NCBI RefSeq assembly: GCF_013155275.1
Contig: NZ_JABJXS010000015.1
Coordinates: 21,309 to 85,308, forward strand
Direction of reading: 5' to 3'
Length of the DNA stretch: 64,000 nt
Origin: Brenneria sp. hezel4-2-4
Lineage (GTDB): Bacteria; Pseudomonadota; Gammaproteobacteria; Enterobacterales; Enterobacteriaceae
The translations under genes were made by a program, and so were the position numbers. The notes beneath the pieces were generated by a model. It did no database searches and had not been told where the DNA came from. It worked only from the letters and a program-made list of their open reading frames with translations. Below, piece by piece: positions 40,163 to 47,969 of this stretch. Each line of letters begins with the position of its first letter. The stretch's first letter is position 1.

Positions 40163-41824
40163 ATGTTAAACCGTTTTTCCGGCTGTATGACTTTCGCAAT
40201 CGTATTCTCCGCCCCATGGATGATGGCAAACGCCGCGCCATCCGCCGCCGCGCATAATGCAAAACCTAAAAGCGGTATCGAAGTCATGCCCGGCATCAAG
40301 CTGGGAGAAAACACCACGCTGACCGGTCGCGTAACGCACCGAGAAATCCATCTTCCCGCCACCCTTATTATCCGGGATCAGCAAGGCCAGCGCAGGCAGG
40401 GCCGCACCGACGAGCAGGGGCGGTATCAGCTTGATGTTTCGGGATTATCGGCGCCGTTGCGTCTTTTGGCTATTGAGTCCGGCGGCACCAACTGCCTGAT
40501 CAATCATATCCCACGGGCAATTTGCCTGAACGCCCTGGCTCCCTCGCTGCAATCCGGTCATGAAAATATCGTCAACATTAACCCGCTAACCGACCGGATC
40601 ATTTCCGACGTTGCCGTCGCGGCGGGCTATATCGGCCCGCAACAGTTGGGTGACGATCCGGCATCGCCGACGCTTGACGGCGCCGCGTTGAAAAAGGCGT
40701 ACGCCGCCTTCCATGCGGGGTTTAATGCCGCGCTGAAACAAGCGGGGATAACCTCGCCCGCACGTTTTGATCCCCTGACCTACCCTGCCGCCCAGCAAGA
40801 TGCCGTCAGCAAAATTATCAAGGTGATTAACCACAATCGCAATTATCACAATAACTCGGGTTACTCAGGACATACGGTGCTGACGGACGGCGTTTTTCGC
40901 CCGATCGTGGGTTTAAACCCACAGGGCGACTATGAGCCGCTGGATTACCACTTTGCCCGAGCGCATCTGGATGCGATCCAACACGCCCAGACGCGGATTT
41001 TCCTGGTAGGAGACTCCACCGCCGCGACCTACGAAAAAGCGCGCTTGCCGCGCATGGGCTGGGGACAGGTTTTTGAACAACAGTTCCGTAAAGATAGCGG
41101 AGTGAAAATCGTTAACGGCGCCCGCTCCGGGCGCAGCTCGCGCGATTATTTCCATGAAGGCTGGTTCCGCCAGATGCAGCCGCTGATGAAAGCGGGCGAT
41201 TTTCTGTTTATTCAAATGGGGCACAACGACCAGAATTGCAACAGCGCCAAGCCAACGCGCGGCGCGGCCGATGTCGCCAATCTGTGTACCTATCCCAATA
41301 ATGCGGCGGGAGAACGCCAGTCCCCTCCGGGCAAATCCGATATGTCGTTCCAGACCTCGCTGGAACGTTATATTAATTTTGCCCGCCAGTATCAATTAAC
41401 GCCGGTATTGCTGACGCCCACCACCCGGGTTCGCACCGCCGACGGCAAAGACGGAACGCCGGCGGTACACGGCCACTTTACAACGCAAAATGCGGAAGGG
41501 GGCTACGCGTTTGTCGGTGACTACAGCCAGACCATCAAAGATACGGCGGCGGCCAATAAGGTCATTCTACTGGATATCGAACCCGCGACGATCGCGCTGG
41601 CGAACCAGGGAAACAGCAATCACTGGAAACAGTACTGGCTGGCGGCCGACCCCGCGCGTTATCCCTTTTATCGTCATCAGACCGGCAGCCTGACCAAACC
41701 GGATACCACGCATTTTCAGAAAAAAGGGGCCATCGCCGTGTCAGGCATTGTCGCGGAAGCGATTCGCCAGACGCCGGAATTAAAAACGCTGGCGGACAAA
41801 CTCGTCCGCCAGCATAAGTCATAA
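40163..41824 (+). CDS. paeY: Pectin acetylesterase (PaeY-like, SGNH hydrolase)
   Basis: Secreted esterase removing acetyl groups from pectin so that lyases can act. From the ATG at 40163 the precursor has 553 residues, matching Dickeya PaeY (about 551). It has a Sec signal (MLNRFSGCMTFAIVFSAPWM, cleavage near ANA-AP). An N-terminal region of about 250 residues precedes the SGNH catalytic domain. In that domain GDST supplies block I Ser, NGARSGRSSRDY block II Gly, MGHNDQN block III Asn and DTTHF the Asp/His pair. An earlier in-frame ATG at 40127 lacks a ribosome site and would hide the signal peptide. It is followed by pemA on the same strand. Confidence 0.88.
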   Translation: MLNRFSGCMTFAIVFSAPWMMANAAPSAAAHNAKPKSGIEVMPGIKLGENTTLTGRVTHREIHLPATLIIRDQQGQRRQGRTDEQGRYQLDVSGLSAPLRLLAIESGGTNCLINHIPRAICLNALAPSLQSGHENIVNINPLTDRIISDVAVAAGYIGPQQLGDDPASPTLDGAALKKAYAAFHAGFNAALKQAGITSPARFDPLTYPAAQQDAVSKIIKVINHNRNYHNNSGYSGHTVLTDGVFRPIVGLNPQGDYEPLDYHFARAHLDAIQHAQTRIFLVGDSTAATYEKARLPRMGWGQVFEQQFRKDSGVKIVNGARSGRSSRDYFHEGWFRQMQPLMKAGDFLFIQMGHNDQNCNSAKPTRGAADVANLCTYPNNAAGERQSPPGKSDMSFQTSLERYINFARQYQLTPVLLTPTTRVRTADGKDGTPAVHGHFTTQNAEGGYAFVGDYSQTIKDTAAANKVILLDIEPATIALANQGNSNHWKQYWLAADPARYPFYRHQTGSLTKPDTTHFQKKGAIAVSGIVAEAIRQTPELKTLADKLVRQHKS

Positions 41825-41849
41825 CGATAACACCGAGCGCCGGTTCATC

Positions 41850-41882
41850 CGCTCTTCTCCCTGATTGGCGGGGAGAAGAGCG
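41850..41882 (+). other. Strong hairpin between paeY and pemA
   Basis: A perfect 12-bp stem (CGCTCTTCTCCC / GGGAGAAGAGCG) with a 9-nt loop lies in the 94-base gap. There is no T tract after it. It may stabilise the upstream message or attenuate read-through into pemA. Confidence 0.6.
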
Positions 41883-41918
41883 TTACTCAACGAAACTTGT
41901 CAATGCAGGAGTCTGGAT

Positions 41919-43046
41919 ATGTTAAAACCCCCTTCGGGCGCATCTGTTTGCAAAACGATAGCGTTAGCCTTATCTATCGCCACTCCCTGGCAACCGGCAC
42001 TGGCGCGGACGACTTACGATGCGCTGGTTTCCCCCTCGGCCAACACATCGGCATCCCAGACGTTCAAAACCCTTACCGACGCCATTGCCAGCGCTCCGGC
42101 GGACAATTCCCCGTTTGTCATTTATGTAAAAAACGGCGTGTATCATGAAAGACTGACCATTACGCGCCCGAATATTCATCTGATCGGAGAAAGCCGCGAC
42201 GGCACGGTGATTACCGCCGCCATTGCCGCCGGCATGCTCAAACCCGACGGCAGTAAATGGGGAACCTACGGCAGCAATACGGTGAAAGTGGATGCGGCGG
42301 ATTTTAGCGCCCGTTCGCTGACCATCAGCAACGATTTCGATTACCCGGGCAACAAGAGCAAGCCGGATAACGATCCGACCAGGCTGAAAGACTCGCAGGC
42401 CGTGGCCTTGCTGGTCGCCGAAAACAGCGATCGCGCCTACTTTCACAATGTCAGCCTGACGGGCTATCAGGACACGCTGTATGTAAAAGGTGGCCGTAGT
42501 TTCTTCTCGCAATCGCGTATCAGCGGAACCGTGGATTTTATCTTTGGCGACGGTACGGCCTTATTTGATGATTGCGATATCATCGCCCGCAACCGCACGG
42601 ATATTAAAGACCAACCGCTGGGGTATCTCACCGCGCCCAGCACCAACATCAACCAGAAATATGGTCTGGTGTTTACCAACAGCCGGATCGTCAAAGAAAG
42701 CCAGGACGTCCCGGCGAAAAGCTATGGTTTAGGTCGGCCGTGGCACCCGACAACCTCCTTTGCGGACGGACGCTATGCCGATCCGCAGGCCATCGGGCAG
42801 GCTGTTTTTCTGAATACCAGCATGGACGATCATATTTACGGTTGGGACAAAATGTCCGGCAAAGACCGGCAAGGCGAAAAAATATGGTTTTATCCGCAGG
42901 ACTCACGCTTTTTTGAATATCAATCCCGCGGCGCCGGCGCAGAGAAAAACGATCAACGACCTCAGCTCAGCGATGCGGAAGCCGCGGAGTTCACGGCGGA
43001 AAAAGTCCTTGGTGGCTGGGTGCCTTCCGTACCGCCGGTAAAATAA
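41919..43046 (+). CDS. pemA: Pectin methylesterase PemA
   Basis: Secreted carbohydrate esterase family 8 enzyme that removes methyl groups from pectin. From the ATG at 41919, which follows AGGAG, the precursor has 375 residues (Dickeya PemA 366). It has a signal peptide ending near ALA-RTTYDALVS. The right-handed beta-helix carries the family motifs GYQDTLYVKGGRSFF, GTVDFIFGDG (catalytic Asp) and YGLGRPWHPT (substrate Arg). The similarity to Dickeya PemA runs over the whole length. It acts together with paeY; no pectate lyase genes lie in this window, unlike the pel cluster of Dickeya. Confidence 0.95.
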   Translation: MLKPPSGASVCKTIALALSIATPWQPALARTTYDALVSPSANTSASQTFKTLTDAIASAPADNSPFVIYVKNGVYHERLTITRPNIHLIGESRDGTVITAAIAAGMLKPDGSKWGTYGSNTVKVDAADFSARSLTISNDFDYPGNKSKPDNDPTRLKDSQAVALLVAENSDRAYFHNVSLTGYQDTLYVKGGRSFFSQSRISGTVDFIFGDGTALFDDCDIIARNRTDIKDQPLGYLTAPSTNINQKYGLVFTNSRIVKESQDVPAKSYGLGRPWHPTTSFADGRYADPQAIGQAVFLNTSMDDHIYGWDKMSGKDRQGEKIWFYPQDSRFFEYQSRGAGAEKNDQRPQLSDAEAAEFTAEKVLGGWVPSVPPVK

Positions 43047-43052
43047 TACAGT

Positions 43053-43079
43053 GAAGCCAGCCGGATAAGGGCTGGCTTC
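43053..43079 (+). terminator. Hairpin after pemA
   Basis: A perfect 10-bp stem GAAGCCAGCC / GGCTGGCTTC with a 7-nt loop starts seven bases after the pemA stop. It lacks a T tract on either strand, so it may act as a terminator only with Rho or as an mRNA 3' barrier. Confidence 0.5.
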
Positions 43080-43158
43080 TGAAACGGCAGCAGACGCTTT
43101 TGGCAAGAGATGGAAGCGCAAACGGCCTGCCCTCCGCGTTGTATCCCGTTGGTCGGCG

Positions 43159-43506
<348 letters not shown>

Positions 43507-43587
43507 TTAGATTACCTATGTTGCGGCCAAAGCCGGGCATCAGCAAACAAGAAGATTGGCGGAATCCAATCCTACAATCTATTAACA

Positions 43588-44925
43588 TTATTCTTTAAAA
43601 TCGTTGGCGTCCAATTCATGACGGCCCAACAGTTTATAAAACTCCGTCCGGTTACGCCCCGCCATACGCGCAGCCTGAGTCACATTGCCTTTGGCTATCT
43701 GCAACAGTTTGCGCAGATAGTTCAGCTCAAACTGATGGCGGGCCTCGACAAAGGTCGGCAACGCGGTATTTTCACCTTCCAACGCCTGCTCAACCAGCGC
43801 CTCGCTGATAACCGGCGCGCTGGTCAGCGCGACGCACTGTTCAATCACATTGACCAGCTGCCGCACGTTACCCGGCCAACTGGCCGTCATCAACCGTTTC
43901 ATGGCATCCGTCGAAAACGTGCGCACAAAAGGCTTGTGTCGGGCGGCCGACTCACGCAGCAGATGATTCGCCAACAGCGGGATATCTTCCGCCCGTTCGT
44001 GCAGCGCCGGCAGCTTCATATTAACCACGTTCAACCGATAATAAAGATCTTCGCGGAACTCGCCTTTTTCCATCGCCTTGGGTAAATCACGATGGGTGGC
44101 GGAAATAATCCGCACGTCAATATCCAGATCGCGATTACTGCCCAGCGGGCGCACCTTGCGTTCCTGCAATACCCGCAGCAATTTGACCTGCAACGACAGC
44201 GGCATATCGCCGATTTCATCTAAAAACAGCGTACCGCCTTCCGCCGCCTGAAACAGCCCTTCACGGCTGCTGACGGCGCCGGTAAACGCCCCTTTGGCAT
44301 GACCGAATAGCTCAGACTCCAGCAACGGTTCGGGCAACGCCCCGCAGTTGATGGCGATAAAGGCTTTTTTCGCCCGCGGGCTGGCGGCATGGATCGCCTG
44401 CGCCAACACCTCTTTCCCGGTGCCGCTCTGACCATTAATCAACACGCTGACGTCCGACTGCGCGACCATCTTGGCCTGTTCCAACAGACGCAGCATTAAG
44501 GGGCTACGGGTCACGATGGTTTCGCGCCAGCTTTCATCGCCAACCGGGGCGGACAACGCCATCGCTTCATCGATCGCCTGGTATAACGCATCACGATCGA
44601 CCGGTTTGGTCAGGAAGCTGAACACCCCCTGCTGCGTTGCCGCTACCGCATCAGGAATAGAGCCGTGCGCGGTCAGAATAATGACGGGCATACCCGGCTG
44701 ATAGCGCTGAATTTCAGAAAACAGCGCCATCCCGTCCATTTCATCCATCCGAAGATCGCTAATCACCAGATCGAACCGTTCTCGGGTCAACAGGCGCAAC
44801 GCTTCCTGACCGCTTTCCGCCGTCGTCACGCTGAAACCTTCACTGGTCAGGCGCATTCCCAACAGCTTCAACAGGCTGGGATCGTCGTCTACCAGCAACA
44901 AATTCGCCGCTTTCCGGGCTGTCAT
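43588..44925 (-). CDS. glrR: Sigma-54-dependent response regulator GlrR (QseF)
   Basis: NtrC-type activator controlling glmY with the sensor GlrK. The 445-residue protein has a receiver domain with phospho-acceptor Asp57 (LVISDLRM). The AAA+ sigma-54-interaction domain contains Walker A GQSGTGKE and the GAFTGA loop. A Fis-type helix-turn-helix lies at the C terminus (TQAARMAGRNRTEFYKLLGRH, in part). Its start overlaps the qseG stop by four bases. Three sites matching its known recognition sequence lie upstream of the glmY candidate at 47.8-47.9 kb. Confidence 0.97.
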   Translation of the reverse strand: MTARKAANLLLVDDDPSLLKLLGMRLTSEGFSVTTAESGQEALRLLTRERFDLVISDLRMDEMDGMALFSEIQRYQPGMPVIILTAHGSIPDAVAATQQGVFSFLTKPVDRDALYQAIDEAMALSAPVGDESWRETIVTRSPLMLRLLEQAKMVAQSDVSVLINGQSGTGKEVLAQAIHAASPRAKKAFIAINCGALPEPLLESELFGHAKGAFTGAVSSREGLFQAAEGGTLFLDEIGDMPLSLQVKLLRVLQERKVRPLGSNRDLDIDVRIISATHRDLPKAMEKGEFREDLYYRLNVVNMKLPALHERAEDIPLLANHLLRESAARHKPFVRTFSTDAMKRLMTASWPGNVRQLVNVIEQCVALTSAPVISEALVEQALEGENTALPTFVEARHQFELNYLRKLLQIAKGNVTQAARMAGRNRTEFYKLLGRHELDANDFKE

Positions 44926-45791
44926 GGGTTTTTCGGCTCCTTCTTCGTCGTCGAGTTATCCGTATCCGATTCGGTCGGCGGGATGTAGGTATCCTCCGCG
45001 TTTACCGGCTCCGAATCCAATTTCGGCGAGGTAGGCGAGCCGTCGCGCGCCTGGCCTGCTGCGCTGCGACGGTCGGCATCGTTATCGGGCAATTCACCCG
45101 ACAGTTGCTTACGGGATGAAAGCCGACGTTCAATGTCCGTCAGGTTTTCCAGCTTTTGTCGCGTTATCTCCAACTGATATTGCAGATGGTTTTGTTCTAT
45201 GCGTAGGGAATCCAGCTGTTTATCACTGGATTCCTGTAAACGCTGATAACGTAAACGTTCATCGGATAAGGCCAGAAACAGCGTTTGTCTATCGCGCCAG
45301 GTCTGCATCAGCGGACGCAATGCGGAAGGAAAATCAAGGCGGTACAAATTAATCTGCGCCAGCATCTGGCGTCTTTCCGCCTGCGTGATGCCCGCGTTAT
45401 CCAGTAAAATTCCCCGTTTGAACGCATTCTCCCAGCTATCGACCGTCAGGAGCTGTGCTTCTTCACGCGCCTGAAACTGGGTCAAACGACCGGCGCAATC
45501 CATCGCCCGCAGCCAGTAAAGCGCATTGTTCATCACGTCCCGATCGTCCGCCTGCCAGAGCCGCCCGCATTGTGCAAGGCGGTAATCGGTGACCTGTTCT
45601 TTCGGCGTTGAATTTTCCCCGTCCTGTGACGCTATGTAACTGCTGACGTTAGCGTTGCAGGCCGTCAGCAGCAAGGCCGACGGTAACAGCAGGGATAACA
45701 TCGCCACGGCCTTTGCCAGACGGCGAAAAGACACATCGAATAGGGCGGGCAGGATGTGTAACGAAAAAGGACGGACAGACCGTGCATTCAT
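44922..45791 (-). CDS. qseG: QseG (YfhG) outer-membrane lipoprotein
   Basis: Lipoprotein encoded between glrK and glrR; in E. coli it interacts with the sensor kinase in the envelope. The 289-residue product has a long N-region and a lipobox LLTAC near residue 45. The mature domain has helical RLQESSDKQLDSLRIEQNHL-type coiled coil at about 180-220. An acidic, low-complexity C terminus ends TTKKEPKNP. The long N terminus suggests an internal start could be used. It lies three bases from glrK and overlaps glrR by four. Confidence 0.9.
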   Translation of the reverse strand: MNARSVRPFSLHILPALFDVSFRRLAKAVAMLSLLLPSALLLTACNANVSSYIASQDGENSTPKEQVTDYRLAQCGRLWQADDRDVMNNALYWLRAMDCAGRLTQFQAREEAQLLTVDSWENAFKRGILLDNAGITQAERRQMLAQINLYRLDFPSALRPLMQTWRDRQTLFLALSDERLRYQRLQESSDKQLDSLRIEQNHLQYQLEITRQKLENLTDIERRLSSRKQLSGELPDNDADRRSAAGQARDGSPTSPKLDSEPVNAEDTYIPPTESDTDNSTTKKEPKNP

Positions 45792-45794
45792 TAT

Positions 45795-47231
45795 CTATTC
45801 ATTCTCAGAAGTTAATGGCAATTCAATACGAAAACACACATCAGCATAGTCAACGGATATCAGGCTTAACTCCCCACGCATACGGCGAATACAATCCCGG
45901 GCGATACTCAATCCCAGCCCGCTGCCTTTTACCGCGCCTTTTCGCTGATGGCTACCCTGGTAAAAAGGCTCAAAAATCATGCTACGCTCCGCGTCGGGGA
46001 TCGGCGTACCGCTATTCGCCACATCAATCTGAACCCGATTGCCAACCGAACGGCTATAGATCCAAATGTTACCGGATTCCTTGCCATAGTGCACCGCATT
46101 GGAATAGAGATTGTCTATTACGCGCATCAATAGCGTCGCCTCCGCCCAGCAGTGTTCAATTTTCAGCTCAATATCGGTATGAATCATTTTTGCCCGGGCC
46201 GGCAAGCTATGGGACGACACCACGATATCGACGATTTCCTCAATTTCGACCCGTTCCAACTCCGTCGGCGTATCCGCCAGTTTACGGTTATAGTCCAATA
46301 GCTGATCGATCAATTGCAGCAGATGGCGGCTGCTGCTGTCCAGAATGGATACCACTTCTTTCTGATCGGCGGTCAGCGGGCCGACCACTTGATCCGCCAG
46401 CAGCTCAGTGCCTTCACGCAGGCTTGCCAGCGGCGTTTTCAGCTCGTGTGAAATATGCCGGAGAAATTCATGGCGTTGCGATTCCAGCCAGGAAAGACGC
46501 TCGCTTAACCAAATAATACGTTGCGCCAGCGAGCGGATTTCACGCGGCCCTTTAAAGGTACTGGTATTTCCCAGCGACCGGCCTTCCCCCAGACGATTGA
46601 TCATCCGCTCAACCCCGTTTACCGGGCCGATGATCATACGGGTAAACAGCACCACCAGTAACAAACTGACCAGAAACAGCAGCAACGCCTGCCAGCCGAA
46701 AAACTGCCCGCGCTCGGCAATCGCCTGTTGCAGTTGCTGTCCGCGGGAAAACACCACTTCACGGGTCGCCTGCACCATCTGCCCGTTTGCCTGGGAAAAA
46801 CGCTCCAACAGTCCGGAGGCGTCCCGATCGGGACCGCTGTTATTGCAGCGCAACGCCGCAAGCTGGGTTAAATGCTGACGCAGGGTTTGATAGTAGCGCT
46901 GATCCGGCAGGACGGAGGCATGAGAATCCAGCATCTGCGAATATTGATTGCGCTGGTTTTGGTAGAGCGTGGCCAGCGTTTGATCGTCCAGCACGCAATA
47001 CTGACGATAGCTGCGCTCCATCGCTAACGCCACGCTGGTCATCGCCTCGCTGCGACGGGCGTCCGTCAGGGCGGTCCGGTTAATGTCTGCGGCCTGCTCG
47101 CTAAGCGTGTTCAGGCTTTGGTATGCCTGATACGCCAATACCAGTAAAGGCAACAGCACCAGCAAAAAAGCCATGATTACTAACTGCCGCAAGGAGCGCG
47201 GAAATAAACGCCATCGTTTCAAGGAAATCAT
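45795..47231 (-). CDS. glrK: Sensor histidine kinase GlrK (QseE)
   Basis: Two-pass inner-membrane sensor kinase phosphorylating GlrR. The 478-residue protein has a first membrane helix at about 14-34, a periplasmic helical sensor region and a second helix at about 174-195. A HAMP segment (PVNGVERMINRLGEG) follows, then HisKA with the phosphorylated His in HISHELKTPLASLREG. The HATPase domain has DNLYSNAVHYG and GSGLGLSIARD. It heads the glrK-qseG-glrR cluster. Confidence 0.97.
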   Translation of the reverse strand: MISLKRWRLFPRSLRQLVIMAFLLVLLPLLVLAYQAYQSLNTLSEQAADINRTALTDARRSEAMTSVALAMERSYRQYCVLDDQTLATLYQNQRNQYSQMLDSHASVLPDQRYYQTLRQHLTQLAALRCNNSGPDRDASGLLERFSQANGQMVQATREVVFSRGQQLQQAIAERGQFFGWQALLLFLVSLLLVVLFTRMIIGPVNGVERMINRLGEGRSLGNTSTFKGPREIRSLAQRIIWLSERLSWLESQRHEFLRHISHELKTPLASLREGTELLADQVVGPLTADQKEVVSILDSSSRHLLQLIDQLLDYNRKLADTPTELERVEIEEIVDIVVSSHSLPARAKMIHTDIELKIEHCWAEATLLMRVIDNLYSNAVHYGKESGNIWIYSRSVGNRVQIDVANSGTPIPDAERSMIFEPFYQGSHQRKGAVKGSGLGLSIARDCIRRMRGELSLISVDYADVCFRIELPLTSENE

Positions 47232-47292
47232 CTCGTTACCTATCGATCCGCTCTGATGCTAACTGAATTTGCTAAAAACGTCAGGAACGTTT

Positions 47293-47463
47293 TTAAACGT
47301 CGCATGGCGACGGCCTAAAAGGCGGCGGGCAGAGATGGCCCGCCAAGGTTTCCCGGCGACGTGCGTAACGCAGTCTAATCCAGCGGTAACGCCAAACAAA
47401 AAGCGACAGGGAAACAAAGGTGATCATCAACAGGAAAGGAAAGCGGAGTGGGCATTGGAGCAT
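47293..47463 (-). CDS. Possible small membrane protein between glmY and glrK
   Basis: A 56-codon open frame starts at the ATG at 47463 and reads MLQCPLRFPFLLMITFVSL, continuing SLFVWRYRWIRLRYARRR. One hydrophobic segment is followed by a strongly basic stretch, the pattern of a single-pass small membrane protein. No good ribosome site precedes it and its start overlaps a hairpin. I do not recognise it; it may be chance. Confidence 0.25.
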   Translation of the reverse strand: MLQCPLRFPFLLMITFVSLSLFVWRYRWIRLRYARRRETLAGHLCPPPFRPSPCDV

Positions 47464-47499
47464 TACGCGGTCAGGAGAATCATGCCCCTGACCGCGTAA
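47463..47499. other. 13-bp perfect hairpin downstream of glmY
   Basis: TTACGCGGTCAGG pairs perfectly with CCTGACCGCGTAA around an 11-nt loop. Neither side has a T tract. It lies about where the glmY transcript should end, or in the glrK leader. Confidence 0.6.
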
Positions 47500-47677
47500 C
47501 TAAATAGGCGGTGCCTCACTCAACGTGTCGCCCGATGCTTGATAAAGTCAGCTTGCGCATCCTGTTATCGGTCTAGTGGACGATAGGCACCCTTTCTTTT
47601 GGCGTCATTCCGGTTGTTATGAGCGAATATCTCTGCCAATCAGCAGCGCAATCATAACCAGTTGAATGAGCAACACT
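47500..47677 (-). ncRNA. glmY: Small RNA GlmY candidate
   Basis: GlmY protects GlmZ from RapZ-guided cleavage and so raises glmS translation when glucosamine-6-phosphate is low. The minus-strand sequence from 47677 begins AGTGTTGCTCATTCAACTGG, resembling the E. coli GlmY 5' end. It can fold a first hairpin (CATTC / GAATG with GTTATGA / TCATAAC). A second uses CCTATCG and CGATAACAGG, as in the GlmY/GlmZ family. Position between glrK and purL, the sigma-54 promoter and the three GlrR sites upstream all match E. coli. The 3' end is set only by the usual length (about 184 nt); no clear T-tract terminator is seen. Confidence 0.8.
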
Positions 47678-47684
47678 GATAATT

Positions 47685-47701
47685 ATGCACCTATCGTGCC
47701 A
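47685..47701 (-). promoter_or_regulatory. Sigma-54 promoter of glmY
   Basis: Read on the minus strand: TGGCACGATAGGTGCAT, with GG at -24 and GC at -12 separated by exactly ten bases. It places the start near 47677-47675, which agrees with the GlmY-like 5' end. Confidence 0.85.
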
Positions 47702-47719
47702 ATTTTCAAGAAAATAATT

Positions 47720-47732
47720 TAAGTTACTGATT
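47720..47732 (-). promoter_or_regulatory. IHF site match upstream of glmY
   Basis: Minus-strand AATCAGTAACTTA fits WATCARNNNNTTR at every position and lies between the sigma-54 promoter and the GlrR sites in AT-rich DNA. That placement is expected for DNA bending at NtrC-type promoters. Confidence 0.65.
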
Positions 47733-47807
47733 TTAAATTTATTATTTTTAAAAATGTATTACCAAGAATCCCTCTTGGTTCGCGAAATAAACCCAATATC
47801 GATTTTA

Positions 47808-47825
47808 TGTCGTCAAAAACAGACA
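47808..47825. promoter_or_regulatory. GlrR binding site (proximal)
   Basis: TGTC-N10-GACA exact, the GlrR recognition motif defined at E. coli glmY. Confidence 0.8.
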
Positions 47826-47870
47826 CCTTTGCTACTAAACACGCCAACTTATACAAATCAAAGAGTTAAA

Positions 47871-47888
47871 TGTCTCCAATCAGAGACA
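47871..47888. promoter_or_regulatory. GlrR binding site (middle)
   Basis: TGTC-N10-GACA exact. The flanks AAA/TTT extend the palindrome (AAATGTC / GACATTT), making this the most symmetrical of the three. Confidence 0.85.
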
Positions 47889-47902
47889 TTTAACCGAGCG
47901 TT

Positions 47903-47920
47903 TGTCGCAAAAAAACGACA
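47903..47920. promoter_or_regulatory. GlrR binding site (distal)
   Basis: TGTC-N10-GACA exact. It overlaps the T tract and stem base of the purL terminator, so activator binding and terminator share the same bases. Confidence 0.8.
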
Positions 47921-47938
47921 AGGAGCCAAAGCTCCTTG
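47907..47938 (-). terminator. Intrinsic terminator of purL
   Basis: A perfect 8-bp stem CAAGGAGC / GCTCCTTG with a 4-nt loop is followed on the minus strand by CGTTTTTTTGCG. It starts 32 bases past the purL stop. Confidence 0.9.
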
Positions 47939-47969
47939 CCGCGTCTTGCTTTTGCCGTTCTGAGAATGA

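Noticed and set aside
40042..40257. 71-codon frame overlapping the start of paeY
   Set aside because: Out of frame with paeY, no ribosome site, and ends inside the paeY signal-peptide region.
47754..47963. 69-codon plus-strand frame upstream of glmY
   Set aside because: It covers the GlrR sites and the purL terminator; composition is that of AT-rich regulatory DNA.
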